Positions 31,206 to 43,639 of a stretch of 64,000 nucleotides of DNA are shown here, piece after piece (position 1 is the stretch's first letter; every line of letters starts with the position of its first letter). The notes below the pieces were generated by a model. That model was not told where the DNA came from, searched no databases, and worked only from the letters and a program-made list of their open reading frames with translations. Source of the DNA: Chenopodium formosanum (taxonomy: Eukaryota > Streptophyta > Magnoliopsida > Caryophyllales > Amaranthaceae); assembly GCA_024500155.1 (NCBI GenBank), contig CM044857.1, forward strand, positions 374,501 through 438,500, given 5' to 3'. The translations under genes and the position numbers were made by a program.

Positions 31206-33898
31206 AAAACTATACAAGTGGCGATGCATGTTGTCCGACAAAATGAATCCCTGTGATTTGGTTTATTTTGCACATTTTTATAAACCAACTTTATAAGCAG
31301 TCCCTATTTTTTTACTTTGTCGTATGCGGAAGTGTAATCAGGTGGGGGTATCCTCTTGACTTTGCATCTTCCTAATTGGCTATTTTAATCATCATTAACT
31401 ACCATCATTAGGAGATACCTAATGCCCTTTGAATTTCATCATCATGCATTGCTTCTACCCCTCTACTATAACCGTAATTTCCGTGTTTCCACTTTTCAGT
31501 AGCCAACCCTTCTACAGTTTCAGTCTGATGCAATTACCACTCGTGTCGTGTTGTCTTTTACAAATGAACACTACAGTTTCAGTTACTAGCGAAATTATAG
31601 CCCACACGTACAAATCAGCCACGCGTGTTAGGATCCTCAATTGTGCAGATGCTCGGCCTGCAATATGGTAGCATAGGAATGGCATACAATATTGAACATA
31701 CAATGAGAGGGGGTTGGTCAGCTTCTATTACATGGTGATGCACATACAATGAGAGGGGTAGGTCTGCTACACGTCCATAACACTACACATAGAACGATAA
31801 CAGCAAGAACATAGCTTACAGTGAGATCCACTCCTGTTAGTCCGGAACACAATATACACCTTCTATTTAGAAAATGAGTTAACTTCATCTAATAGAGATG
31901 CAAAAATGCAAACATCTGAAAGATTGAGATCAAGATTTAGGGTTTTCCAACAGTTGCGACTTTTTTTGACAGAATTTGGAAACATCAAGAGTCGCAAATA
32001 GGGGTCCTTGTACCTCTCAAAATGTTAAGACAGTGCATAATGCGGCAATGCCATCAGGGTATAATTCTCAAATCTCAATCATTCTCATTCCATCATCACA
32101 AGGGAGTAGGGACACATATTCATCTTCAGCATCAGCAGGGTTCAGGCCTCCATAAGCATGTGAGCCTGTTTCTGTTTTTGTGTACAACTTTCCCTTTTCT
32201 TCAATTTACCTGCTTTCTTTTTTGTTCCTTTTTTTCATGTCTAATACTTCTACTTTAGTGTTGAACTTACACACAATAAGAGAGAGTAATTGTGATAAAA
32301 AAAAAAAAAAAAAAAAATGGGGTTTTAAATCTCCCTTCAACCCAGCCCTGTCAATCACTTGAAGTAAAATTGCTACGGAGCATATTGGCATCTATACCTC
32401 CTATTAACTCGAAAAGTAACATACTTTTCTTAGCAGTCAGGCTAACAATTATAGTTAAATCAACCACTTCTAACAATAATTTATATTGCAGAGGGGAGAT
32501 GATCAGTAAACTCCCAGATATCTCTACTAAAGGCAACAAGAGCCTTCCAATACTATACTTATCATGGAGAAAAATCCCAAAACATAGTCCCAGTTGCATA
32601 ACCAATGACTAACATCCCACTGACAAACTTTATGCCCTCCTAATCCAATCTTTGAAGACACGACTGTGGCTTTATATAAACAGGATCACCACATGAAGAA
32701 AGGAGCCAAAATAGGCTTGGTTTCTTCCTGTGAACATTTATGTGCATCAGATGTTAGTGGCAGATATATAGTTGCCAGTCCAAAGTCATAAAGCAAAAAT
32801 AGGTCATATACCAGTCACAATATTATCATTATTCAACATATGTGAGCCTATTGATGAGGTTCACAAAAGTTTCAAACATGAGAAGCAAAACCTATTAAAG
32901 GCCCCTAAGAATAAACACTAATAAAAATGAAATTGAGGGTGTGGAAGGCCTATTTTGCATTTTCTCCATCTCCGCATCAATTTGTGCATACATAATATAC
33001 TTGTGAGAGATGCAAAACAGAAAGCAACTCAACTATGCTGCAGAAAGGGATCATTGCATCCCCATCTCCAACATACAGGAATACAGTAATTTCTTCCTAG
33101 CAGCTCATCTCAGTCACCAAGTCACAATTACAAAACACTAGATAAAAATCAGCAAAGGCCTTGATTTCTTTTCCATTCTCTATCCATCTCACCAAATCCA
33201 CAATTAACCATAGGCCATAATCTTCTTAGTATCGTAAGAACACTAAAAACTTAAATTAAGCAGCTCCCACCCCCACCCCACCTCTCAAATAGTCTGCCAA
33301 GGGCCCAAGATCTCACATTTCTAGTCTTTCATACAACCCAATAACGCCATTCAACTCAAGTTTTTTGCACTTGCTGATAAAACAATATGCAAGGTTCCAC
33401 TATCATAGCTTAAGAAAGGGGAAGACTGCAGGGGAAGAAGTAAAACAAATGAGGGAAAATATTCCTACAGTTAAAAAAAAAAAATAGTTTTTAGAAGTAA
33501 AAATAAAAAACCTATACATATAGGAATTTTTTGGGTAAAAATCTAGTAATGTCAATCAACAACATTCACCCAACAAAGAGGGACTTAAAGTCCTCAACAA
33601 AATTACCATACACCACCAACCCTTATTAAAAAATAAAATATTGTTGAAGCTAAATCATAGAAATGATGAAATGGGGAGGCAGAGTTCATATTGAAAGTAA
33701 TTCACCTTCTCATCAATCAAAGAAGTAGGGGGTGGGGTTCATACTAGTCTATACTTGAAAAGGACTATAACTGCCCATTACATACATATTTGTCTCTTTT
33801 AGATTCTAGTGTGAGGAGAGTAATAAATACTGAAAGGTGAAAAAGATTCATGTTATTGCAAAAGAATGGCGAAAAACATTACTTTGCATCTTTTATAT
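31206..33898. other. AT-rich spacer, no supported gene
   Basis: No coding family is recognised. There is a poly-A run at 32299-32318 and low-complexity T/A tracts. The direct repeat acatacaatgagagggg occurs twice at about 31696 and 31742. The + frames near 31429-31671 and 32292-32612 are weak. Confidence 0.35.
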
Positions 33899-33916
33899 AA
33901 AAGTACATAAAAGTGA

Positions 33917-34019
33917 GAGTGAGGGATAGCTCAAGTGGTTAGAGCTCCCTTCCCGATTCCAAGAGATCTTGGGATCAATTCTCAACACTTGCCCTTGTGG
34001 CTCTCTAAACACCAAAAAA
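33917..34019 (+). mobile_element. tRNA-derived SINE, about 103 bp plus A-tail
   Basis: It carries an A-box-like block gatagctcaagtggttagag and a B-box-like block ggatcaattctc at the usual distance, then ends in a poly-A tract. Flanking target duplication: AAAAGTACATAAAAGTGA (33899-33916) and AAAAGTACATAGAAGTGA (34020-34037), 17 of 18 identical. A and B box, A-tail and long direct duplication together define a SINE. Confidence 0.85.
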
Positions 34020-34529
34020 AAAAGTACATAGAAGTGAACACTGAACTCACTAAACTCACTGAACTCACTAAACCAGTTTGAGTGTTTACAACTTACATCT
34101 ACCTTCATTAACTCAAGGCCACGGACTTTATATGACCGACTAGTGGTCTTATATGGTTCCATACAACACTATATGACCCTAAGATGCATCCATTGCATCC
34201 CCTACAATCCTAATAGTTTTCATTACTAGGTTTTGAAACCTTTGAAATGGGTTTGGTTGCTTGTATTAGCCTATAGTTCTGGACAATTTTTTACTTTTTT
34301 GACCCCGAAAAGAAAAGAAGTCAAGGTATTTCCCATGGCCCCACAAGGTTGGAATTGTCTATTTAGCCATATACGTATATACCTCCACTCATAAACTTAA
34401 GGTCACCATAGGCTTTTAGTAGATGTATATGAATCCAAATAGGCAAATAGCATCATATACCATCTCAAATTTTTTTGACATCAGATCAAAATCCTCCAAA
34501 ATTGGCTTGATATCGTGTATTTATAGTTC

Positions 34530-34612
34530 TTAAGGGATGGAGGAGGATGATTTTTGTGGAAGTCGACCCCCATTTATGGAATTAAGGCTTTGATTGATTG
34601 ATTGATTGATAT
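34530..34612 (+). mobile_element. Possible SINE/LINE 3' end with (TTGA)n tail
   Basis: ggatggaggaggatgattttt and gaagtcgacccccatttatgg precede taaggctttgattgattgattgattga, a short tandem tail of the kind found at the 3' end of several plant SINEs and RTE-type LINEs. No target duplication was found, so this is a fragment at best. Confidence 0.4.
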
Positions 34613-36330
34613 TGTGTATTTATAGTCTTCAAATTTGACTTTCAGAGATCATTTGGGGACCCGACCAGATTATGCATCAAGATGATTCTCAGGTTCCTTG
34701 GACCTACTTGGTGTCCCAAACTATCTCATTCATGCCTTGCCTCACTCTTAGTTATCATGTCTTAAGATGCCTTGTAATGCCTTGGCTTGGCCTTCCCAAA
34801 TAATAACCCATCAAAGTTTCACATCAGATCTTCAATAATAATCTATCCAACACCTTTACTTTAACCCCGAAATATGTAGCAATGGAATAAGGTGTCCTAA
34901 ACATACGAGTAAAATACAGCCTTCCAAGTTTCCAACCTTTAATATCTGCCAAAGAAACATCTCAATGAATTCTAGGAGAATTCTAGACCTGACTTGCCTA
35001 AGATAAGAGGACAACTTAGTTCCAGACAAACCCTTCTGGCACACACTTGGCCTTGAAAATCCTGTTGCTCATACACCAAAGCATGGAAAAAGCAAGCCAC
35101 TTGAAATTATTCTTTCCTTAATCTTCCACTATTAAATTTCTCAAATGAATTGGATCAAACACAAAAGACAACCACAGTATTTCCCAAAGATAATAAACCT
35201 CATCCAAATGTATTTCACTACTAAAGCATATAAAAATTGTATACTTGGTAGCTAGAGTCACCAGCACTAATTTCAATTTCAAGTAGTCTGGCACTCAAGA
35301 AAAGTAGCTGACTGGAAAATAAAAAAAATAAAAAATGAAAACATATTCACCACGTAAACAAATCAACTTCAATAGATCTACAAGATGGATTAATACACAA
35401 GTGTTGAACAATGCAATGTTCAGATATTATATTTCCATACATGACCTAGTAATGTCAAAATATACTTCATAAAGAGCTTGATTAAAGCTTGCATAAAACT
35501 TGTTAAAACTTGAACCAACATCATACAGCAACTTTTAAGTTTCAACTTTTAAGTCAGATCTTGTAACACAGTAGTGTTTATCCTCCCACCCCACAATGAC
35601 AACCGAGCCATACTAATGTTATAGATTAATCTTAGGAGGGGCAATTGGAAGTCTAATACTTTAGGGTTAGTATAAATAGGGGATAGTATATGTTGTAGGA
35701 TGTCATGTGAATTGTGAGGAAATATGTTGAGTTGTAACCTCAAGTTACTAGGAGAGTGATAACCTACAGTTATCAAGAGAATGATAGCCTTAAGCTATTA
35801 ATCTATCCTTTTGTATCCAAATCCTGCCATTATTAATCAAAATTCCAAGCTTTCATCTCATATTCCATATAGTATACAAATCTGAAAATCAGTCCATTAT
35901 ACCTAATCATTCCATCTAAGCATAAACCGATGCACAGATAAACACAGCTAACTGCTCTCAACCTCAGCAAAACCTTCTCAGTTTAAAACTTTCCAGAATT
36001 TTGTAATACTAAGCACAAGGCCCATTTCTACGTACAAGTTACATTCAAAGTATGTGTGAATTTTCAACCATCAAGAGCAATGTAGTATTGTAGTCTAGAC
36101 ATCTTGAACAGCATGTGATTCTAACTCCTAATAAATAATTCAACAAAACAACCCCTATTGTAATAGAAGCGAGTACAAACATGCACATTATCCTGTACCA
36201 GAGGGGCTATTTAAACCTGGTCATTATCCAATGAGTTCACACACAATTGTCCCATAACTGTATCTAGAGTCGAAGTATCTTCAAAATAAGCCCCAAAGTC
36301 ACACAAAAGGGTTAAGAAAATCTTTTTAAA
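34613..36330. other. Spacer with LTR-like promoter stretch
   Basis: Mostly unremarkable. At about 35640-35830 a stretch with agtataaataggggat (TATA-like) followed by A/T- and G-rich sequence looks like an LTR promoter but no ends were found. No gene is recognised. Confidence 0.3.
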
Positions 36331-36359
36331 TCCCACTTTGGTGCTCCACCAGATGTATT

Positions 36360-36814
36360 ACATCTTTTTATTATGGTCCATAGAAATAGGCCTTTTTTCT
36401 AAAGGTGCAAAGCAAAGTTGCTGGAACTTTTGGCTACTTTTGGAAAACGGAGGCTAGACATTTCAGCAATCATATTTGACTTTAGCTACTGTTGGAAAGT
36501 AGCTAATTTTTACAGTAAGGCAGACAGATATAAGCTAAATAGTTTAGGTTCTCTGACTAAGTTGCTAATTTTTTTCTTTTATATAAAAAACGTTGCTAGA
36601 CAGATTAGTTACTTGGTCAAAGTAACTTTTTTTTTTTTCTTTTTTGGAATAGTAGTCAAAGTAACTTAAAGGTTCAGCAACTTTTGTTTAATCAATCACT
36701 GAAAAGTTCAGCTGCTCTATGCTATCTTTCAAAGGATGAAAGGCAGAAACCCATTCTCTATAAAACCTTTGCTTTCTTGCACTATCCAGAAACTCTTAAA
36801 CAGTTGGAAGAAAC

Positions 36815-36845
<31 letters not shown>

Positions 36846-38250
36846 CATGGGGCAAGGGCTGTTTAGAAGAAACTGAATCAAAAATATAGCATGGCATTCA
36901 CATACTCACATTTTACATCACATCACCCCTAAGGAGAAAATATTGTTTCGGTTCAAAAAAGCAACCACAAAAAGAACCTCGTCTCATACAATATCAGCAA
37001 CACAAATTGTGCCACATTGTCCCTTTAAGCCTTCAGACCGATCTAATAGGCTATAACTCCATAGGACCATAGCCAAAAATCTTACCATTTCTCTCTTACC
37101 ACAAAACCAAAAATAGCACACCGAAAATCTTACCATTTCTCGCTATCACCACAAATTATCTTCCCTTATTCCTCCTAAAACTTACATAAAAGACTTATAG
37201 CCATTCATATACGTATAACCAAAAAAATAAAAATAAAAATAATGATCCACGGTATTCCCTCCAAACAAATTTTTCCAAAGATATGTAAGCAGCTCATAAT
37301 ACTGTAAGTGCCATGAAACCATCCCAGCATCCCAAATGTATAAGCCCACTTCATTATTCCGATCAATTGAAGAACAAATACAGATAGAATTTTTTCAGCA
37401 AACTACACACAAATTGTTCCGTAATAGTAAGTAGATTCAAACTATTTGCAAGAAAAATACTTTAGCTTGCCATCATAGCAACTAAGTCTAACTACTGTTA
37501 GAAAATATCTAGTTTTTCAATCAGGCACATAGCAATAATGCTGGGTAAAAGGCGCTGGAATAGTTAAGCTTCTTTGCCAAAACAGATATGGCTTTAGCAA
37601 CTTTCTTTAATCAATCACAAAAGAATCTTACCCCTCTACCAGGTAGTTTTATGACGACTAATCAGTGGAGCCAATTTCTTAGCACCTATTATCCTATTAA
37701 ACTTTTTTTATTATTAACAAGTATGCAATTGCCCTTGCAACATATAGGTTTTAGTGTCCGATCCAACACAAACACCACCAAGAAAAAATACTTTTGAGAT
37801 AGCATCAAAATTGGTTTTTCATAGCTAACTCGATTCTTTTTTCTTTCTTTTTTTTTTTTTTGGGACAACAATTTGATTCTTAATTAAGGCAGCAAAAGCC
37901 TCAATAGTCCTGACCTATAAAGCTAAAATCCATAGCAGAAAATTCTATTATTTCTCTCAAACCATAAAAATCAAGGAAGTATGCCTATCACCATAAATTG
38001 CTATTCTTCTTGTTCTCCCAAAACTTACATAAAAGACTTGTAGTCTTAGAGATATTATGAAATAAACACAGATTAACCCCGCATTAGTTATTCCAAAGAT
38101 ATGTAAACTCCTCACAGAAATGATATGGAGACATTCCAATTGGAATGTATAAGCCCACTTCATTACTTAGGTCAGCTGAAAAACATACAGTTAAAATGTG
38201 ACTATCATGGCTCTCCATAATAATTGCTGAGTTGTGTAGTCAAATTTCTA
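36360..38250. repeat. Diverged noncoding tandem duplication
   Basis: Blocks recur at an offset of about 808-843 bp: aaaacttacataaaagactt (37178 and 38021), tgtataagcccacttcatta (37338 and 38146), and looser matches such as ctatcacca-aaatt (37143 and 37986). Similar phrases (ctactgttggaaa / ctactgttagaaa, at 36487 and 37492) suggest that a third, older unit lies at 36400-36750. No ORF. Confidence 0.6.
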
Positions 38251-38910
38251 CACTCAGTAGAAAAATAATTAGAGCCCTACTTCATTGTTCAAAGGTGACT
38301 ACTAATAATTTAGCTTCATGCTGAAGGATAGAAAGTCCATTGTTAAAGGAGCACACTATACCAAAACTATATTACAACAGCACTCCAATATGTTGCCATA
38401 GTTTGTGCCCAAAACACATGCAACACCTCAAACAAGCCCAATAACTGAAATATAAGAGTAAAACCAACTAATGAACAACACAACCACTACATCTAATGAG
38501 TCCGAATTTCATGTAATAGCGCCAAAAATGTTTCTCTCCACACAACCCAAGCCTGATTACTGCATTTGGCAACTTATAACATGTGGAATCGTACAATCTT
38601 ACATGGAAACATACACAAGATGTTAACAAAATTATCATAATAGTGTGAATAAAATGTCAGTTTTTTTCATTATTCTATTCCATGATGTATAAATTAAATC
38701 TCACGATTCTCCCCATCAGGAAACCGAAGACAACTTTCACACATAAAATAAATTTAATTAGTAAAACACCAACGACCTCTATAAGCTACATTGAAAATTA
38801 GATATCGAATATGCATAATCCACTCAGTAAAGCAACGTGTATAGACTCACAAAATTTAACTGGCTAACCTAAGAACACCAGCAAAAGTTACTATCATTTT
38901 GTAAACAGTA

Positions 38911-39842
38911 TCAATCCTCATTCACAGAATCCTTGGCTTTATTCTTGTTGCCGTATCTTAACCCAGTTTCCTGCATTAATTTACCACCAAAAAACCATAA
39001 TCAACACTAATTTTACTGCCAAATAAATGGAGAAAAATGGAAGGGCAAAAATCAGAAGAATTACCTGAGGATCAGGAATGGGTTTGCGTTTCTCAATGTA
39101 CCTGTAAGGATCTGGCGTAGCAGCAGCAAGTGCAGCCTTTTCCTAGTCGACAAATTACCCAAGATAAAAATGATTACGGGTCCATTAATAACACTAATTG
39201 GCGCAAGATGATTTTATCACGGATATCTTATGAGCTCATCGATAACACTATGATTTTGTCACGAATACCTTACTACATGTCCATCAAGGGTTCATCAATA
39301 ACACTAATCAACACATGATTTTGTCACCAATATCTTACTACATGTCCATCAATAACACTAATTGACACATGATTTTACCATGAATATCTTCTTATTAGAC
39401 AAAAAACACCCACAAAATTGATTACGGTTCCATCAATAACACTAATTGACACCGATTTTATCAAGGATATCTTATGGGTTCATCCTTAACACCAATGAAC
39501 ACATGATTCTGTCACGAATATCTTGCTACATGTCCACAACACTGATCGACGTGTGATTTTACCACGAATATCTTCTTATTAGACAAAATACCAAAAAATG
39601 ATTACAAGACAATGAATTACACTAATCGACGCGTGATTATCAAATAGTAAAGAGAGTAATACCTCCTGTTGACGCTTGAGTTCTTGAGAAGGTTTAATCC
39701 AGAGAAAGTAAGCCATGGTACCAGCTACTATCCAAGCTGCAAAATTAGAACCACCTCGTAAACCTCCCGTTGCATTTCCCACGAAAGACCTCACATTTCC
39801 CAATCTTCTTCTCCATTCATTCCTCATTTCTTCGATTTCCAA
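38911..39842 (-). CDS. Small conserved-looking single-pass membrane protein, 3 exons
   Basis: Exons on the minus strand: 39842-39663, 39142-39065, 38970-38911, all with GT-AG borders and all in phase 0, giving 105 residues. The protein begins MEIEEMRNEWRRRL, has one hydrophobic segment (about 34-49, FAAWIVAGTMAYFLWI) and a charged tail: SQELKRQQE, DPYRYIEKRKPIPDPQ, then GLRYGNKNKAK. The exon pattern, phase and codon regularity support a real gene. A short basic N-terminus, one membrane anchor and a soluble charged tail suggest an organelle membrane accessory protein; plant-specific complex I accessory subunits look alike, but I cannot confirm this. The first intron holds a minisatellite. It is near two mobile clusters but intact. 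Confidence 0.75.
39165..39645. repeat. Intronic minisatellite
   Basis: Within intron 1 of the small membrane-protein gene, a unit built on tcaataacactaattgacac-atgattttaccacgaatatctt is repeated about seven times with variations in length and sequence. Copies near 39325-39420 and 39545-39580 share an extra ttcttattagacaaaa. Confidence 0.8.
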
Positions 39843-40209
39843 TTTTTTAAATTGGATTATTTCCCCAAATCAAATTATTTTTTGATCATTCACAAACCCC
39901 TCCAAATTTCCAGCAAACCAGATTATTTGTGAGCAGATTCCGATTATTTCTGGGATTGTAAGAAAATGGTTGGATTAATATTAAATCAGTGATAACTGTA
40001 ACTAAGTTGTAGAATACCGTGAAGAACAAGAAGGAAACCGAAACTTGATATAGTTAGAAACCAAAAAGTATTTGGTGATCCATAAACTGGCCACGTTTAC
40101 ATACTACTGTGGAACACGGAAGTGTGGAGTGTGGGCTGCTTTGTTTTCACCATTGTTTATGGGCTTTGGCCTCTGCTTAACTAAGGCTATCTGGTATCAG
40201 TAGTTGTTG
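39843..40209. promoter_or_regulatory. Upstream region of the small membrane-protein gene
   Basis: The 5'-UTR and promoter of the minus-strand gene should lie here. A-rich and CAAT-like stretches exist but no defined element stands out. Confidence 0.35.
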
Positions 40210-40374
40210 TTACCTACACCCCCTTTTAGACATCATTGCCTACTTGCAATTCCTCCTCTTTAGTTTTCTACATTTTCTCTCTCCTCATAATTTTACCATT
40301 TTCTCTCTCCTAAACTACCAAAATCTTCTAAATATTTTTCGAAATTAAAATGCTCTTAGATCTCTACTGGTAAA

Positions 40375-40378
<4 letters not shown>

Positions 40379-40441
<63 letters not shown>
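40379..40441. repeat. (TA)n microsatellite
   Basis: A run of about 30 TA units near the left end of the transposon. A second run, 42778-42841, is followed by (CA)n at 42843-42860. Confidence 0.95.
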
Positions 40442-40443
<2 letters not shown>

Positions 40444-41233
40444 AGAAATCGAAGAAAATTTCTACAAAAGAACGACCATTAATCAAATTGTAAGTTGATG
40501 ATTTTGTTTATTTTTCAAAAAAAAAAAAGATCAAACCCAACTTTTTATTTGCCTTATTCTTCAATAATATGAAATTTCAATAGTAGTAGTTTATGATTTC
40601 TTATAATTTTACTTGGTAATAATGATTTCTTAAGATTATAGTAGAATGATGTTTTATGTACTCTATTTTAAATTGATTTAAAATGTGGTGTGTATTATTA
40701 GCTTATACAATTACTGGACAAAAAATTAAAAATAGAGTTCAATTGCTCCAATATATACGTAGTATAATGAATAATTTGATTTATTTATAGAAATGTAAAT
40801 TTAGTTCGTAGTGGATTTTTTTTTTTTTTTTTTTTGGTAAATGTTCATTTATATACTACTATATGGTCATTTACTTATTATTAAATAATCATTAGAATTC
40901 TTCACATATCTAATAAGAATTTCAATTAGATTTTGTGATTTCTCTTAATGAAAGTGATTCTTATTATAATAACTGAATTATGTTATAAGAATTTTCCATA
41001 ATTATATTATAATTTAATTAAAACTGTTATTCGGTGAATTTTGACTATTACATTTATTCTATCGTAAATGTTCATTTTAGATGGACTTTATGTTCATTTG
41101 TAGAAGGATTAATATTCAAATTATAATTACAAAAAATAAATAAAAAAAATATACATATTATAAATTTATAATAACTAAAATTAAAAACAAATTATCAATT
41201 TGATTTATGAAATTGAAGCGTCAATTATTATTT

Positions 41234-41992
41234 TATTTTTTTTTTTGAAGGGGGGAGATTAAATTCATTAATAAAAAGTCATACGGCACTTACATAAGAG
41301 ATCGTAATCGAACACTACAAAGACAACCGAACCAATTACAAGTTCGAAATAAAAGAAACTACAATTGCTCGCGCAAAATGACTTTCTTAAGTACCCTTGG
41401 CTCATATAACGTTGTCCTATGCAGCCTCTTGCAAGGGAGTCTGACAATATGATGTAATTTCTGACGAGAACCTTCATTGGCTCAGAATCCCGTACTCCTC
41501 GACCTGAAATCAAAATTGGTGTCGTACACTTCACCATAGACAAGGCAAACTCCGATTCAAACACGGATATCGGCATGGAAGCAAAACCCTTTAGCCCAAA
41601 CCAACAGAAGATCAAACCGAAGCCCCATAGCAAAAAAACCCGGCTTAAATCCTGCACCAGAAGATCGGTACACCGATCTGCAAGCCCCATATCACCCCAA
41701 CACACCACACAAATAGAAAAAATAATAAAACTAAATAGCACACAACGACTTCTAAAAGGAAAAACAGAAAGAAAACTAAAACATAAAACAAAAAACGAAA
41801 CCCTAACATCCCACCCCGCCGCCAAACCGAGCCCCACCACCAACGCTCCGGGATTCACCGACCCAGCCCACGAACCGCCGGAAAGAAACGCACGGACCGC
41901 CGAGGCTCGCCTGAGAAGCCCGAACCCCACACGCCCCTGAGCCGCGGCAACGACAACCCTACACGAGGGACTTAGAACGGCCCTACACGAGG
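41234..41992 (-). mobile_element. LINE-like non-autonomous retroposon with perfect 19-bp target duplication
   Basis: On the minus strand the element ends in a poly-A (plus-strand T-run at 41234-41246) after atttaatctccccccttc, the style of plant L1 3' ends. GAAGCGTCAATTATTATTT flanks it on both sides (41215-41233 and 41993-42011), with no mismatch. Length is about 759 bp. The 5' third is GC-rich while the rest is AT-rich. The longest frame (41268-42002, -) is 244 codons with a hydrophobic centre and no RT or endonuclease motif. So it may be a processed copy moved by LINE machinery. Confidence 0.75.
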
Positions 41993-42777
41993 GAAGCGTC
42001 AATTATTATTTAATATTACTTATTTTATCACTAAAAAGTGTTATTAGATGAGTTTAGTATCTATCATAAATGATCCTTTTAGATGGAAAAAAAAAACATT
42101 TTAAATGAAATTCATATTCATTCAGGATCATTTTCATATTAATATATATTCATTTAAATTTGATACATGTTCATTCTCTTTGCATTACATGTTCGTTCTT
42201 ATATGGAAATATGTTCGTTTGCATAATACAATATTTATTTTTATATCTAACCATATTCATTAGTTTTATACTTTTTCATTCTCATATAAAAGATATTTGT
42301 TTCAATTTTTAATACTTGTTTGTTATTTTATATTAAAAAAAATGCTTAATCAAATTTTTTTATTTGTTCATTCTCGTATTGAAAATGTTCATTTGACTTT
42401 TGGTTTATGTTCATTTAGAATATTTGTTCATTTTCTAGTAATGCGTTCAAATTTATTTTTGTGAATGATTTAATTGTCATATTTTGTTTAGTGGAAAAGA
42501 TTTAAATGTTCATTTAGAATACAATACATGTTCATTTAGATTTTATACATTTTCATTCTCATATATTTGAAAGTTTTTTATATCTTTGTAGTGTGTTTAT
42601 TTCTAGATTCTAATTGTTATTCATGAGTAAATGTTCAATTTTGAATATAATCCTTATATTTCACATACTTTTGTTTGGAATGTGTTGTTATTTTTTTATT
42701 TTTTGAAAAACTTGATCGATCTCTCATTGTACAGGATAATCAAGTAAGGAAGTATATGATTAGAGTTGCAACAAGGA

Positions 42778-42843
<66 letters not shown>

Positions 42844-43540
42844 CACACACACACACACACTTTATTATATCAAATATAACAAATATTGTCCATTTAGCAA
42901 GACACATATGTACATTTGGTTCAATTTCATGTTTATGGAACAATTACATGTAATAGTATAGTTGTATAGAAATGTGTAATTATTGTAATTAAACTAAATT
43001 TATTTTATATTGGAAATTATTTGTTAACAACATTTTATTTAAATAAATAGAAATCTAAGACGTATGTATTTGCATACATCTTACTATGAAACTTACACAT
43101 AACTCTTAAAATGAACATTTGATGATACAAAATTTAACATATGTTGAAACACGAATAAACAAAAATGAAAATTGGATGATGCAATACTTCTTATAATAAA
43201 AATGATTAGAATGCAAAAATCCTTATAAATAACTTTGCTCTCATTTTTATTTATAGAAAATTCTTAAAATTCAATTCAAAATATATATTAATTTGAACAA
43301 AAAACTCATTGTTATAAAAATGAACATCTTATAATACACAAATGAACATTTACCAATACATAAATGAACATTTTATAAAAATTTGCAGAAAATTCATAAA
43401 TGATAAGGGGCGGGGGCAGAACAAGCGCGGAGGGTGGGGGGGTGCAGGCAGTGTTCCCAGTCGTGGGGTGTAGGTAAAAATTTGTATGGTTTCAGAGTCA
43501 TTTGAGTCGGGTCGAATCGGGTTAGATTGGATTGGATCGG

Positions 43541-43601
43541 TTGATTTGAACCCACCACCTTAATTTTAAACTAAAAGGTGTTAGCCATTAAGCTATTGTC
43601 A
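43541..43601 (-). repeat. tRNA-like segment (A-box and B-box)
   Basis: The minus strand reads TAGCTTAATGGCTAACAC, close to the A-box (TRGY-NA-Y-GG), and ggtggtgggttcaaatc, close to the B-box. The spacing is slightly larger than in a tRNA. It lies inside the DNA that precedes a Helitron-like 3' end at 43680. It does not look like a functional tRNA gene. Confidence 0.5.
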
Positions 43602-43639
43602 TATTACATGGCATTTAATAAAGATATTTATTATGGAAA

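Larger units (their letters stand above)
40210..43477. mobile_element. DNA transposon of about 3.3 kb with subterminal TGTTCATTT repeats
   Basis: The ends are a perfect 13-bp inverted repeat, TTACCTACACCCC (40210-40222) and GGGGTGTAGGTAA (43465-43477). The interior is AT-rich. The word tgttcatt (forward) is frequent from 40841 to 42530, and its complement aatgaaca from 43110 to 43370. Arrays of short words in opposite orientation near the two ends are typical of CACTA-type transposase-binding regions, though the CACTA tip is not seen. No transposase is visible, so it is non-autonomous. No clear target duplication was found. It carries a retroposon (41234-41992) and two TA runs. Confidence 0.6.

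Noticed and set aside
35549..35890. Solo LTR
   Set aside because: A TATA-like promoter stretch is visible but neither TG...CA ends nor a target duplication were found.
39165..39645. Possible CRISPR-like array
   Set aside because: Plant intronic minisatellite with irregular units and no spacer structure.
41268..42002. 244-codon minus-strand ORF in the retroposon
   Set aside because: It runs through the target duplication into the flank and lacks RT or endonuclease motifs; composition suggests chance openness. Kept only as part of the retroposon.
42675..42953. ORF with alternating Ile-Tyr
   Set aside because: Simply the translation of the (TA)n repeat.
43541..43601. Functional tRNA gene
   Set aside because: A- and B-box-like parts exist but no cloverleaf acceptor stem or anticodon arm can be formed by eye.
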